64,000 bases of DNA from Eledone cirrhosa (lineage: Eukaryota; Mollusca; Cephalopoda; Octopoda; Eledonidae), in contig OZ024743.1 of assembly GCA_964016885.1 (NCBI GenBank), positions 351,248,704-351,312,703 of the forward strand, given 5' to 3'. Below, in pieces: positions 23,553-33,565 of this stretch. The first letter of the stretch is position 1, and every line of letters begins with the position of its first letter. The translations under genes and the position numbers were made by a program. The notes under the pieces are model-generated. The model had not been told where the DNA came from, ran no database searches, and saw only the letters and a program-made list of their open reading frames with translations.

Positions 23553-24130
23553 TATATATATATATATATATCCGTATATGTATGCGAGTATGTATGTGTA
23601 TGTGTGCGTTAATACCTTTTTAATTATAAAGCTTTTACGTGTCTACACTTGAATATCATATTTCTCAGATAGTTGTCACCTTCTGCAATTAATAATAATA
23701 GATTAATCAATTATAATTATTAAGATTATCATCTTTTAAATTTCGTAAATATTTGGATAATGAAGTGATGAAATGTATTTCTGTGTGATTGAATGTATAT
23801 ACTGTTTATATAATGTATATATCAAGGTTTATATAATGTATATATCAAGGTTTATATAATGTATATATCAAGGTTTAGCAAATAAGAAAAAGTTTCAAAA
23901 TAAATTTTTTAAAATTCACTGTAGTCACTATGGTTACCTTTACCGAATCGGTTTCGAGTCTCAAAATTATATGGACAGTCCTTGCGGCCTTCCATTGAAA
24001 AGATAAACTCTCGTCAGATTTGCTAAACCTTGATTATATATGTTCTGGCTCGTTAATTTATTAACCTGCCATTGAACCACATTAGCATATGGTTGGACAA
24101 TACATGTGTCCCTAGACGCTTTTTTGCGTG
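23553..24130. other. AT-rich spacer with a 23-base tandem repeat
   Basis: Three exact 23-base units at 23804-23872 (unit begins gtttatataatg and ends atatcaag). There is no gene-like frame. Confidence 0.7.
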
Positions 24131-24258
24131 TAGGGATATATACGATCTGAGTTCAAATCCCGCCGAGGTTGACTTTGCTTTTCATCCTTACGGGGTCGAT
24201 AAAATAAAGTACCAGTAATGCACTGGGTAATTGCTGGCCTTGTGCCTAAAGTAGAAAC

Positions 24259-24262
<4 letters not shown>
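24131..24262 (+). mobile_element. tRNA-derived SINE, 5' truncated
   Basis: Starts within the tRNA-like part (acgatctgagttcaaatccc contains the B box) and runs through the conserved body (gtcgataaaataaagtacc) to the tail agtagaaacaatta. It then meets (AT)n. Confidence 0.85.

Positions 24263-24329
<67 letters not shown>
24262..24329. repeat. (AT)n microsatellite after SINE
   Basis: About 33 TA units; a second short (AT)n lies at 24355-24380. Confidence 0.9.
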
Positions 24330-24330
<1 letters not shown>

Positions 24331-24351
24331 GAACACACACACATACACACA

Positions 24352-24385
<34 letters not shown>

Positions 24386-24694
24386 AGTAAGGCGGTTCAC
24401 CACTGGATAGAACTGGTCATTCCATATAGCCAACTATGATGTAATATTAGGAAAAGTATTCCTTGTAGCCTCTTGGATTGTGTTTAGCATTATTCCTTTA
24501 TTATATAACTATTAAAATAGTTATAAATGTTTATTGCATAATAGTATTATGCAATAAACATCTGATAATGTCGCCAGGAACCTGGCCACTGAAATGTACA
24601 TAGTGTTTGCTGAAATAAATCTTTGAAGGAATTTCAGCAGTCCGGCCTCCTGTCATTTTGCTCAATTATATATATATTCCAAACGATCGACTTT
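24330..24694. other. Spacer with a small perfect hairpin
   Basis: At 24525-24562 the sequence atgtttattgcataat is followed after a very short gap by its complement attatgcaataaacat, a potential hairpin stem. Nothing else is recognised. Confidence 0.6.
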
Positions 24695-24890
24695 CGTCAA
24701 ATCGAACCGAGGAAACAATGTTTCCGCTGGTCTTTCCAATTGCTAATACTATCTATCGGTCGCAACTCCAGGTAGAAGGAGCAACGTGAAATAAAGTGTC
24801 TTGCTCAAGGACATAACGCATCGCCTGGTCCAGGAATCGAACTCACAACCTTACGATTGCGAATCCAAGTCTCTAACCACACGTCTTCAT
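24695..24890 (-). mobile_element. tRNA-derived SINE of a second family
   Basis: On the minus strand the head reads cgtgtggttagagacttgg, then a B box in gtgagttcgattcctgga. It is followed by a body with ttgagcaagacactttattt. The body differs from the family at 33377-33549. Confidence 0.7.
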
Positions 24891-24951
24891 ATATATATAT
24901 ATATATATTTTTTTTTTTTTAGAAAAATAGAGGTGTGACACACGAGTTGTG

Positions 24952-25340
24952 ATATATTAGTAAAAAGGAAAAGAAAATGCTGACAAATTTTTCCCAGTGA
25001 AAAATAGTTTAATTAGAAATACGTATAAATTAGTAATAAGTATTAGTTAGTATTCAGTTTTAGTTTTAAGTTTTTACCGGTTGCGCATTTCTTATGCTTT
25101 TCAAAAATAATTTTGAGATAGAGAGCTCGTGATTTTTGGTCTAATCTGATTAGAGCAAAAATCACGAGCTCTCTATCTCAAAATTATTTTTGAAAAGCAT
25201 AAGAAATGCGCAACCGGTAAAAACTTAAAACTAAAACTGAATACTAACTAATACTTATTACTAATTTATACGTATTTCTAATTAAACTATTTTTCATTGG
25301 GAAAAATTTGTTAGCATTTTCTTTTCCTTTTTACTAATAT
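24952..25340. repeat. Fold-back palindrome F2, almost no spacer
   Basis: Nearly perfect inverted repeat about 390 bases long, with arms of about 185-190 bases meeting at gtctaatctgattagagc (about 25139-25156). Each arm holds an ACCGGTT block and gcatttcttatgcttttc, homologous to F1. The sequence before it (gaggtgtgacacacgag) also matches the lead-in of F1. Confidence 0.9.
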
Positions 25341-25354
25341 ATATATATATATAT

Positions 25355-25500
25355 ATAACCGAGGTTACAATCGCCTTTCGAGGTCGATACAAAGTATCAG
25401 CCCAATACTGGAGTGAATTATTCTTCTATATCTCATTCTTGCTCCCTCTCTATCATTCTCTCTCCTTTTCCTAAACAAATTGGCCTTGTTCAAACCTTGA
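25355..25500 (+). mobile_element. Diverged SINE fragment
   Basis: Contains aaccgaggtta, ggtcgatacaaagtatcag and a pyrimidine-rich tail with ttggccttgttcaaacc, similar to the SINE body at 34604-34760. Confidence 0.55.
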
Positions 25501-25605
25501 GAGGGATTGGCTCTCCTAAGTCTCAAGTGACCAAGACACGTCTTATGTCACGACAGCGTCCCTACGACTCCGGGTCAACTACTATATATATACATGAGAC
25601 TGTTT

Positions 25606-25607
25606 GT

Positions 25608-25661
<54 letters not shown>

Positions 25662-25682
25662 CAGCAGCAGCAGCAGCAGTAT

Positions 25683-25729
<47 letters not shown>
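25606..25729. repeat. (AGT)n-(AGC)n-(AGT)n microsatellite
   Basis: Trinucleotide array of about 40 units with an interior AGC block. Confidence 0.9.
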
Positions 25730-25730
<1 letters not shown>

Positions 25731-25966
25731 GTCTTGGTGACACAAAAATGTGAAAAATGAAAACACGTGGTTGACGAAATATTCGCACAAAAATATTTTT
25801 AAATGTGTAAGCAATAGAAATATTTACGACAAATGGTAAATAAAAGGGACCAATTATTAAAGTAGACTGAATAGAGAAAAGAATAAGATATACGAAAAGA
25901 ATAGGAATGATACCGATTTGGAGAGACGGTGTCTTTTCAAAGGCAACATAAATTATAGATAAATCG

Positions 25967-25987
25967 ATCGATAGATAGATAGATATG
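25967..25987. repeat. (GATA)n at 3' junction of T2
   Basis: Short cgatagatagatagata tract directly joined to the conserved 3' terminus of LINE copy T2. Confidence 0.85.
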
Positions 25988-27702
25988 TTTCTTTATTAGC
26001 CACAGGGGCACAAAAGAAGGGGACAAATACAAAGGGGGAAGTTTACATACAATAAAAACGTGTAAAATATTATCACAAGTGTAATTTAAAAGTTAATCGA
26101 TTTTCCCCAATAGGGGGAGACAGTTCATATGGGTAACACATACCCCCGAAAAAAATGTGCAACCATCATCTCCAGGAGTACGAAGAGTTGGTACCCCTTT
26201 CCTCTCTACCTCCTTTTCCTCAACCTACAGGCTGATATAGAGAGAAGGCCCATTCACTCGGGCCATTCTCGCCACTTTCACCCACCTTTCATAAAACTTG
26301 CTGGGGTACAGCACCTCTCTCTCCATCCTGATTCTTCTTCCAAAATAATATTTGAAAAAACGAATCAGTTGTTGGCCGGAGAGAAATGTGTCTGACCCCA
26401 GCCCTTTTAACCTCGTCCACCATACAACCTCGTTCGCCATAGCTATCACACAAAGTAAAACCGCCTCTCCCTCGTTTTTGAAGGAGGGTGGCGGTTTGAT
26501 TATGACAATGGACTGTGTGGTCAACTGGATTGGTTCCACCCGCGACAATAGTCATTCTGCATAGCCCCACAGGTCGGTAACGCCCGGGAAGTGTACAAAT
26601 GCGTGCGCGACGGTTTCCTCGTCGCGCACGCATCTCGTGTTTGTAGAGCTTGTCTCGAACTGGTAGAGCTCCTAGGTAGCACTGCCAGGCCAGGGAATTT
26701 TGGAAGTTGTCCATCGGTCCCTGGCGGAAGGTTCTACCGAACAGACTGGCCAGTTCGTTTTCCTCTACGCCTAGAGTTTCTCCGAGCGCGTCGTCGCACT
26801 TTCTGCGAACCAACCCTCAATAGAATGACAAAGCGGAGTCTCCACTGATCGCCGGTCCGCCTGCCAGAGGACTGTGAGCGCCTAAGCACATTCGATGTGC
26901 CAGTCACCCATTTTCCTCGGTCTTTGCTTGACCCAGGATTGCAGCTCGGTCAGCGAGACGAGTCGTGGGAATGCTCGTCTCACGAACGGGGCCCACACCG
27001 GTTGTACGGTGAAGAATACGTTGGAGTGCCGCAGCCTGAACACGTGTTTGTGCATCGTCAGCCACGGCATCTCCAGCCCTCCGTTTGAAGGGTGTTGGCA
27101 GCAGATGGATCTTCTCACCAAAGGAGCCCGCTTCTTCCAAAGGAATTGGAAGAATGCGCGCTCCATTTTGGTGAGCATTTTGGCTGGACAAGGCACGACG
27201 GTCAAGTGGTAGTAGATGACGGACGCTATAAAAGTGTTCACCACCTCCGCTCGACCTTTCAAGGATAGTTTGCACTCGGCCAACTTTTGGGTGAGTGCAA
27301 ACAGTTCTTCTCCACCTGGAGGTCCGGACCAAACCAGACCCCGAGCAGCTTTACCGGTCCTTCCGTTCAGCGTCTGACGACGCCATCGGAAGGCATCGGT
27401 TTGCCTCTCCACAATCCGAGTTGCAAACCGATGGACTTGTCCCGGTTCAGTTCGCTCCTGTGAACCTTTCGTATTCCTTCAATAAGGTGCCAACTTCCTC
27501 GATTTGCGAGGTGCTCGACACCATTACTGTCACGTCGTCGGCGTAGGCCGACGCCGCTTTCCCCAGTCCCGGTTCCAGAGGGATGCCCTGCAATAGCTCC
27601 AACTTCCGCAGTAGTGACTCGAGAGTCAGTACGTACAGAAGGGAGGAGAGAAGGCATCCCTGTCGAATGGATCGCGTGATATGGAACGGCTCTGAGAGGT
27701 GG
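25988..27702 (-). mobile_element. Tx1-like LINE copy T2, 5' truncated
   Basis: The minus-strand 3' end (…GGCTAATAAAGAAA on the coding strand) abuts (TATC)n. It retains the 3' UTR with the paired hairpin region (about 26130-26200) and the ORF2 C-terminal half. The 5' side breaks off inside the RT domain at about 27702, where a (GGT)n array begins. This is the only T copy whose 5' junction is not GATA (apart from T1, whose flank is an AAT tract). Confidence 0.85.
26225..27702 (-). pseudogene. T2 ORF2 fragment: RT palm to C-terminus, frameshifted
   Basis: Homologous to residues from after the GCPLSSLLYVLT motif to the C-terminus of T5 ORF2. The pieces in several frames (26225-26548, 26289-26813, 26882-27412, 27367-27657) show ELASLFGRTF, PSNGGLEMPWL and LSLKGRAEV. 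The YADD box region is near 27530-27545 in another frame. It is dead. Confidence 0.8.
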
Positions 27703-27774
27703 TGGTGGTGGTGGTGGTGGTGGTGGTGGTGGTGATGCTGGTGCTGGTAGTGCTGGAGCTGGTGGTGGTGGTGG

Positions 27775-27807
<33 letters not shown>

Positions 27808-27810
27808 GGT
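27703..27810. repeat. (GGT)n/(GCT)n trinucleotide array
   Basis: GGT units passing into GCT units. It abuts the broken 5' end of T2. Confidence 0.9.
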
Positions 27811-30044
27811 GTGATGGGGATGATATTGTTGATGTTGCTGATGTTAAGGCGTTAGGATAAAGAGATTTAGGGAAAAACAAAATCATCAATCTATGAAATG
27901 TTTGGTACTATCGTAAATATTACAGCAATCATGTGTAAACCACAAGCCCGCACGAACACACAGACATATATGCACATGCAAACCTACTAACAACCGAAAA
28001 CATATACACTCGTTAAAAGGGCACATAAACGCACTCGCCTCGTTAAATATAAAGATTGATACACTGAAATATACATACATTCACACACATAGATGTGTGC
28101 CCACGTGCGAATGTACGCATGGTTGTGTTTATACGTTAAAAAGAATATGTGCAGATGCGCATATATATCATATATATATATATATACACACACATACATG
28201 GGGATGTATGTGTTTGGGAGGGTCATACAATTCCTCCTCCATTTACCATTCCTTTTTCTCCCCCCCCCCCCATTGTTGTCTCTCCATACTCTAAAACATA
28301 GTCTTGTCTGATGACACTGTGAGTACACAAGAGAAACTCCAAAGTAACAAGACTCAAACCTGAGGTGAGACATGGAAAACAGCGGGTACACAAGTGTCAT
28401 TAGGAGATTGACTTTGAAGTCCCTTGGTTCCGCGTTCTGACTTCGATCCAAACGTTCAAAATATTGGACAAATGACTTCTACTATAGCCTCGGATTGATC
28501 TACATCTTGTGAATCACAGTATGTAGGCCGAACTAGTGCGGATCTTTGTCGAATGGACTGTACATGTTCTTCAGCGGTATACTGGATCTGTCACCCTGTT
28601 TAAAACTCCATTTAACCCTTAGGCTCTTTTAAACATCAAGATCAGATCTCTAGTTTAAGTGTGACTCTTTTCTTTTTCCTAACCAGTTCGGATATACTTT
28701 ATGATGTTATAACTGATAAATTCTTCATAGTCGGTTTAAATATGCTTTAACAGTTAACTCCAGTTTACATTCATAGTTCATTTTCCGTATAATGTATCTT
28801 TGTGTTGATTTTTTGTTTTTATATTGTTATTACACTATACAGAAAGTTTTATTTAAACAACTTTAGACCGGATACTTCATCCGAATACTTGTAACAAACT
28901 GAAGTCTACAAAGAACCACGTGGAGGTGTCAAATTGAACAAAGGATTACGGCTACCACCCCCACCCCCACCCCCAAAATCAAGACCAGTCCCATCAGCTG
29001 CATTCTACACTATTTCTGTCACAACAATTTCATTCACAGGATTTAAGTTAATCTAAGGCTATGGTATAAGATACTTGCCCATGGTGCTGCGCAGTAGGAT
29101 CGACAGTGGGATCGAACACGGAACAATGAATTTACAAAGCCTGTATAATATAGTGTTTTCTCTTGGTAGTGTAGTTCTCTTGCTATAATTCAGTGTTCAT
29201 GATACTACGTTTACAACTACTTTCAATATCCGCTACTACACTTGTAGCCTGTAGTAGTTTACTATCATATTAGCTTACAACGATTTTAGCATCTCACAGT
29301 AACGCTGCTCGTTGTAGCTTACATAAGCGCGAGGAAATAAAACGATGCAGCTATCAACTGAAGCTGGCCTTTTCCCCCTTCCCTGCCTTGCCAAGGATAA
29401 TCTATGAATTTGTACTATTGAATTATCTGGCCTTGTTCTGACATATGGCAATGGAGTCGCAACGGGTAGCCGTATGGGGAGACATACCAACAAGACAAAT
29501 ATGAGACTCCGATTCGATTTCTAGTTGGATTTATTTCAATTTAATTAAACAAGTAATACCTCTGTATCACTGTTCGATTTTCATAACTTTTCGTTCGATT
29601 CTACAATGAATGTGAGACTTTATAGCAATTTACGAGACCGATGTTTTTGGTATGTTTCTGAATTGCGTCTAGATAGTATGGAGGTGGATGGGGACAAATT
29701 AAGGGGGGGCATTCTTTTTTATAAAATAACGGTATTTGACTTCAATTAGGACAATGATATTAAGAAGGGAAATAAGTACATTTTAAAATACGTGCTTATA
29801 TGGTAAAAGAGAAATATATGAAACTGTGAGCGGGTGAACTGTTGTTAATAGTGTTACAACACTACCATGCAGTGACTGTTAGAGTACAACAAATAGTGTT
29901 ACTTATGTTGTATCAATAGAAATGATGAGATGTTGTAATGTTATGTATTGAATTAGACGGTCACTGTTCCATTGAAATTACATTTCGATATTGACTTGGT
30001 AGTACAAAACCAGATAGAACACACACACCATAGATATATAAACA
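27811..30044. other. Long AT-rich spacer
   Basis: No gene-like frame. It contains a (C)11 run at 28261-28271, a CCACCCCC tract near 28957-28975 and short TA/CA repeats near 28160-28195. A SINE-like scrap lies near 29075-29150 (cagtgggatcgaacacgg, a B-box-like sequence on the minus strand), too short to classify. Confidence 0.5.
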
Positions 30045-30120
30045 GGGTGTCCCAAAAAATATATACTTACTTCAACAGCATTCTAAAAATAGTGTGTATA
30101 CATTTTTTGGGACACCCTGT
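30045..30120. mobile_element. MITE with mariner-like terminal inverted repeats
   Basis: Terminal inverted repeats begin cagggtgtcccaaaaaat and end attttttgggacaccctg. The total is about 76 bases with a roughly 25-base non-repeated centre. Termini of this CAGGGTGTCCC type occur in Tc1/mariner-derived MITEs. There is no transposase here. Confidence 0.75.
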
Positions 30121-30121
30121 G

Positions 30122-30126
<5 letters not shown>

Positions 30127-30196
<70 letters not shown>
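30127..30196. repeat. (AT)n microsatellite
   Basis: About 35 AT units. Confidence 0.9.
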
Positions 30197-30201
<5 letters not shown>

Positions 30202-30241
30202 CATATATCTACATCTTTATGTATGTATGTATATTTATAAA

Positions 30242-30567
30242 ATAAATATAATCTGAGTTTTTCGAATATTAATAATAACATTCGATTCGTTCGCAATTAT
30301 GCAAACAAGCCTCAATTTTATAGCCATGTCAGTAGAATGAACCCTTCATTCTTGCTCTTGTGTTGGCATGCGAACAGAACTGCAGACACTAATGTTTCTG
30401 GGTATCTCCCTTCATCAGTACAGCTCACTGTTCACCTGCCAACACAAGAGAAAGAATGAAGGTTTCATTCTACTGACATGGCTATAAAATTGAGGTTTGT
30501 TTGCATAATTGCAAACGAATCGAATGTTATTATTAATATTCGAAAAACTCAGATTACATTTATTGTA
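30242..30567. repeat. Fold-back palindrome F3 with a hammerhead-like apex
   Basis: Arms of about 137 bases (30242-30379 and 30430-30567) are inverted repeats, with about 50 bases between them. Arm blocks include ctgagtttttcgaatatt, catgtcagtagaatgaa and cttgtgttggca with their complements. The central part read on the minus strand folds as a hammerhead (see 30372-30433), so the palindrome arms extend ribozyme stem I. Confidence 0.9.
30372..30433 (-). ncRNA. Hammerhead ribozyme candidate, type I
   Basis: Minus strand, 5' to 3': stem I strand (30433-30419), core CTGATGA (30418-30412), A, stem II GGG / CCC with loop AGATA, A, core GAAA (30398-30395). Stem III is ACA / TGT with loop TTAG, giving a GTC cleavage triplet ending at C30385. 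The stem I return strand is TGCAGTTC (30384-30377) and TGTTC (30376-30372). Stem I has eight pairs next to the core (two are G-U), a two-base bulge, then five more. The 10.1/11.1 position is A-A instead of G-C. All other core positions fit the consensus. Confidence 0.7.
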
Positions 30568-31086
30568 TTCAGCCATGTAGAGCGAAATTTTTCTTTTGTA
30601 TATGTTTATATATACATACATTTACACACATACACACACACACTCACACAAACATTTATTGCCTTTGGAAAATAGAAAGATATTATCATTTTCCATATAT
30701 GGGTGGAAAATATTAGTCTCCTGATTTTTTCATAGCAAGAATTTTTTCTTCACTTAAGACGTAATTCTCCCTTCTTACATTTCGCCACATCTCAAAGGAA
30801 CGTCTTCACGCGTTACCGTTAAGTCTTTCTATTTTGAAAAAACAATGTTTGGGCGTAATCTTTTTCTAATTTACTTCTGAGTGCACTGATTGATATTTCT
30901 CAATTTCAGAAGATCCTACTTTATGGTGAAAGCAGAAATTGTTTGCTTAAACTTTTAATCTGTGTTAATAATATTGGCTCTACAAGTTTATATATACGTC
31001 TATATATATATACGACCCTTATCAAGTCCTCTATGGATTTTGGTCTTTGTATATATTATTACTACTACATATATATATATATATAT
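30568..31086. other. AT-rich spacer
   Basis: CA-rich and TA-rich short tracts only (about 30610-30655 and 31066-31085). No gene is seen. Confidence 0.5.
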
Positions 31087-31201
31087 ACAATAATTGTTTC
31101 TATTTTTTGGCACAAGGCCAGCAATTATCCCAGTGTATTACTGGTACTTTATTTTATCGACCCCGTAAGGATGAAAGCAAAGTTAACCTCGGCGGGATTT
31201 G
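31087..31201 (-). mobile_element. tRNA-derived SINE, truncated
   Basis: Minus-strand body and tail (ggcacaaggccagcaatta, then cctcggcgggatttgaa), stopping at the B box and joined directly to a second full copy. Confidence 0.85.
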
Positions 31202-31390
31202 AACAATAATTGTTTCTACTTTAGGCACAAGGCCAGCAATTACCCAGTGCATTACTGGTACTTTATTTTATCGACCCTGTAAGGATGAAAGGCAAAGTCA
31301 ACCTCGGCGGGATTTGAACTCAGATCGTAAAGGGACGTAACTATGCTGGAAAGCATAGCGTCCGACCCTCTACCGATACTGCCAATATGA
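31202..31390 (-). mobile_element. tRNA-derived SINE, full length
   Basis: Minus-strand copy, complete from the tRNA-like head (ttggcagtatcggtagagg on the coding strand, A-box-like) through the B box (gagttcaaatccc) to the tail (agtagaaacaattattg). Confidence 0.9.
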
Positions 31391-31471
31391 GAGGTATACA
31401 GATATATGTGCATACATACATATACATGTATATATAAACGTATATTTTTCACAAGTATGTGAGATTGTATG
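31391..31471 (+). repeat. 80-base direct repeat, copy 1
   Basis: Repeats at 32187-32268 with few changes (…cacaagtatgtgagattgt shared). Both copies directly follow a minus-strand SINE. Confidence 0.85.
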
Positions 31472-31555
31472 TTGTCAACCTTAACCAGTGTTGCTCTATG
31501 ATTATGAGAGACAAGATAATCGAAATAATTAAATTGACACAATATCAGAGCTATG

Positions 31556-31790
31556 TAAAATATTATAAAATAAGAAGGAATAATAGACACAATATACCTA
31601 TTTTTTCTTCGTCCCGACTGTAGTTTCGCTGGTCACTATGCAAGAATGTTATATCATAGATATGTAACATTGTTGTGAGGTAAGCCAGCTTATCAAGGGA
31701 GCACCTCAGGGAAGAGCCCTAACTACATACGTCCGTAGCATGCGAGAAAATCTCAAAAAGGCGGAGGGAGACTCTATCACGTGATACACC
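31556..31790 (+). repeat. Left arm of 230-base inverted repeat
   Basis: Inverted match to 32268-32496, nearly perfect (for example tcgtcccgactgtagtttcg against cgaaactacagtcgggacga). A spacer of about 480 bases holds a SINE. Confidence 0.9.
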
Positions 31791-31981
31791 GGTCAAGAAA
31801 GGGGATTAATCCCTTGTAGTAGTGAAAAATATCTCAGAAGGCGGGGGGGGGGGTGATATTAATATGATACAGAAGCTACAGAGGGGTTGTAAGGTTGACT
31901 AGAAGTGTATATAGTGTTTGCTTGAAAGCAGTCACTATACTTCCGTGGTTACTCTACCGTGAGGGAGTAAGAGACAATAAT

Positions 31982-32165
31982 TGTTTCTACTTTAGGCACA
32001 AGGCCAGCAATTACCAGTGCATTACTGGTACTTTATTTTATCGACCCCGTAAGGATGAAAGGCAAAGTCAACCTCGGCGGGATTTGAACTCAGATGGTAA
32101 AAGGACGTAACTATGCTGGAAAGCATGGCGTCCGACCCTCTACCGATACTGCCAATCCACCACCC
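31982..32165 (-). mobile_element. tRNA-derived SINE with clear target duplication
   Basis: Full minus-strand copy. The 19-base sequence gggagtaagagacaataat occurs exactly on both sides (31963-31981 and 32166-32184), a target-site duplication typical of LINE-mobilised SINEs. Confidence 0.92.
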
Positions 32166-32186
32166 GGGAGTAAGAGACAATAATGA

Positions 32187-32268
32187 GAAGTATACAGATA
32201 TAGGTGTATACATACATATACATGTATATATAAACATATATTTTTCACAAGTATGTGAGATTGTATGT
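32187..32268 (+). repeat. 80-base direct repeat, copy 2
   Basis: See 31391-31471. Confidence 0.85.
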
Positions 32269-32496
32269 ATCACGTGATAGAGTCTCCCTCCGCCTTTTTG
32301 AGATTTTCTCGCATGCTACGGACGTATGTAGTTAGGGCTCTTCCCTGAGGCGCTCCCTTGATAAGCTGGCTTACCTCACAACAATGTTACATATCTATGA
32401 TATAACATTCTTGCATAGTGACCAGCGAAACTACAGTCGGGACGAAGAAAAAATAGGTATATTGTGTCTATTATTCCTTCTTATTTTATAATATTT
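32268..32496 (-). repeat. Right arm of 230-base inverted repeat
   Basis: Reverse complement of 31556-31790. Confidence 0.9.
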
Positions 32497-32514
32497 TATA
32501 CATATATATATATC

Positions 32515-33060
32515 ATATGAGGCTGCCCCCTCGTTATCGAGTATGGCCATTGCACGGTATACCATTGTTAATAATTATTAATTAATTCTATCGTGCAATG
32601 CCTGTGCGAGAAGATATTTTTTAAAGTGAGGAAAGACTGTGCACTGAGCCAATCCCACTATCTGAGCGACAGTAGCTATAACCCGAAAAGAAGAAAAGAT
32701 CAACATCATTGGTAACTACTGAGCGGCAGGTTTATATCGGAGTTATCCCAGTTTTTTCCTGAATTGCCTTCTCCTAGACGAATGCCCTGGCAAAGGCTAG
32801 GGGGTCCTTCACTCCCAGTGGTTTAACAGCGTGGTACATGTCTATATACATATTTACACACTTTTGGATGACCGTTGACTTTTATGAGTTCTTCCGCCCT
32901 TTGTCAGGTTTTGTTTTTTGTCCTGCAGGGTGTCCAAAATCACCCTCCTCACCAAGTAAACTTGGTGGGGTTGCCGATTTAGTCGCCGACGACCCGACCA
33001 TGCGACAGATTGTACTGGGTTACATGTTACCAGTAGCACTCAAGAGTGACCCGACATACA
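32515..33060 (+). repeat. Dispersed repeat D, copy 2
   Basis: Same order of blocks as 21917-22346, with extra sequence near 32560-32640 and 32740-32860. The most similar part is 32864-33055 (ggatgaccgttgact … accagtagc). It has no coding capacity, and the family is unknown to me. Confidence 0.6.
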
Positions 33061-33239
33061 TACATATACATAACGCATTGTTTATAGATATATTTCAACG
33101 GCCATACACGTTTTCAAAGAATTCATGCATTCAACACTTACATGCACATACGTATGTCGTTATACATACATGTATTAATATTTCAATGTAATGCTGGTGG
33201 ATAGGCAAAATGGTTTCAACGACAAAAAAAATCTTGCGG

Positions 33240-33352
33240 TAGTTAGTTACAGCCCTTTATGTTCAAAAGTCGGCAAAATATAGTACCAGCCAATTACTAA
33301 GGTCGATTTAATCGACTACTACTTTCCCACAGCTTTCTGGCCTTTTGCCTGT
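33240..33352 (+). mobile_element. Diverged SINE fragment
   Basis: Body-only match (gtcggcaaaatatagtacc, ggtcgatttaatcgac, ttctggccttttgcc). Confidence 0.55.
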
Positions 33353-33376
33353 TTAAAATCATTATTGTTTTATTGT

Positions 33377-33549
33377 GGCGGTGGATTGGCAGTATCGGTA
33401 GAGGGTCGGACGCCATGCTTTCCAGCATAGTTACGTCCCTTTACGATCTGAGTTCAAATCCCGCCGAGGTTGACTTTGCCTTTCATCCTTACGGGGTCGA
33501 TAAAATAAAGTACCAGTAATGCACTGGCCTTGTGCCTAAAGTAGAAACA
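33377..33549 (+). mobile_element. tRNA-derived SINE, full length, with target duplication
   Basis: Plus-strand reference copy for the family in this window. The tRNA-like head has A box (tggcagtatcggtagagg) and B box (gagttcaaatccc), followed by the body with gtcgataaaataaagtacc and the tail agtagaaacaatt. It is flanked by a 16-base direct repeat attattgttttattgt at 33361-33376 and 33550-33565. Confidence 0.92.
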
Positions 33550-33565
33550 ATTATTGTTTTATTGT

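Noticed and set aside
28212..28226. tttgggagggtcat block like the Penelope terminus
   Set aside because: Only about 14 bases match and nothing around it continues the similarity.
28306..28335. CTGATGA followed by a TGTG/CACA stem and GAAA, hammerhead-like
   Set aside because: Three extra unpaired bases flank each side of stem II and no stem I or cleavage triplet is evident; probably chance.
33377..33460. Functional tRNA gene
   Set aside because: A and B boxes are present but the cloverleaf is not complete and the body is the dispersed SINE; it is a SINE head.
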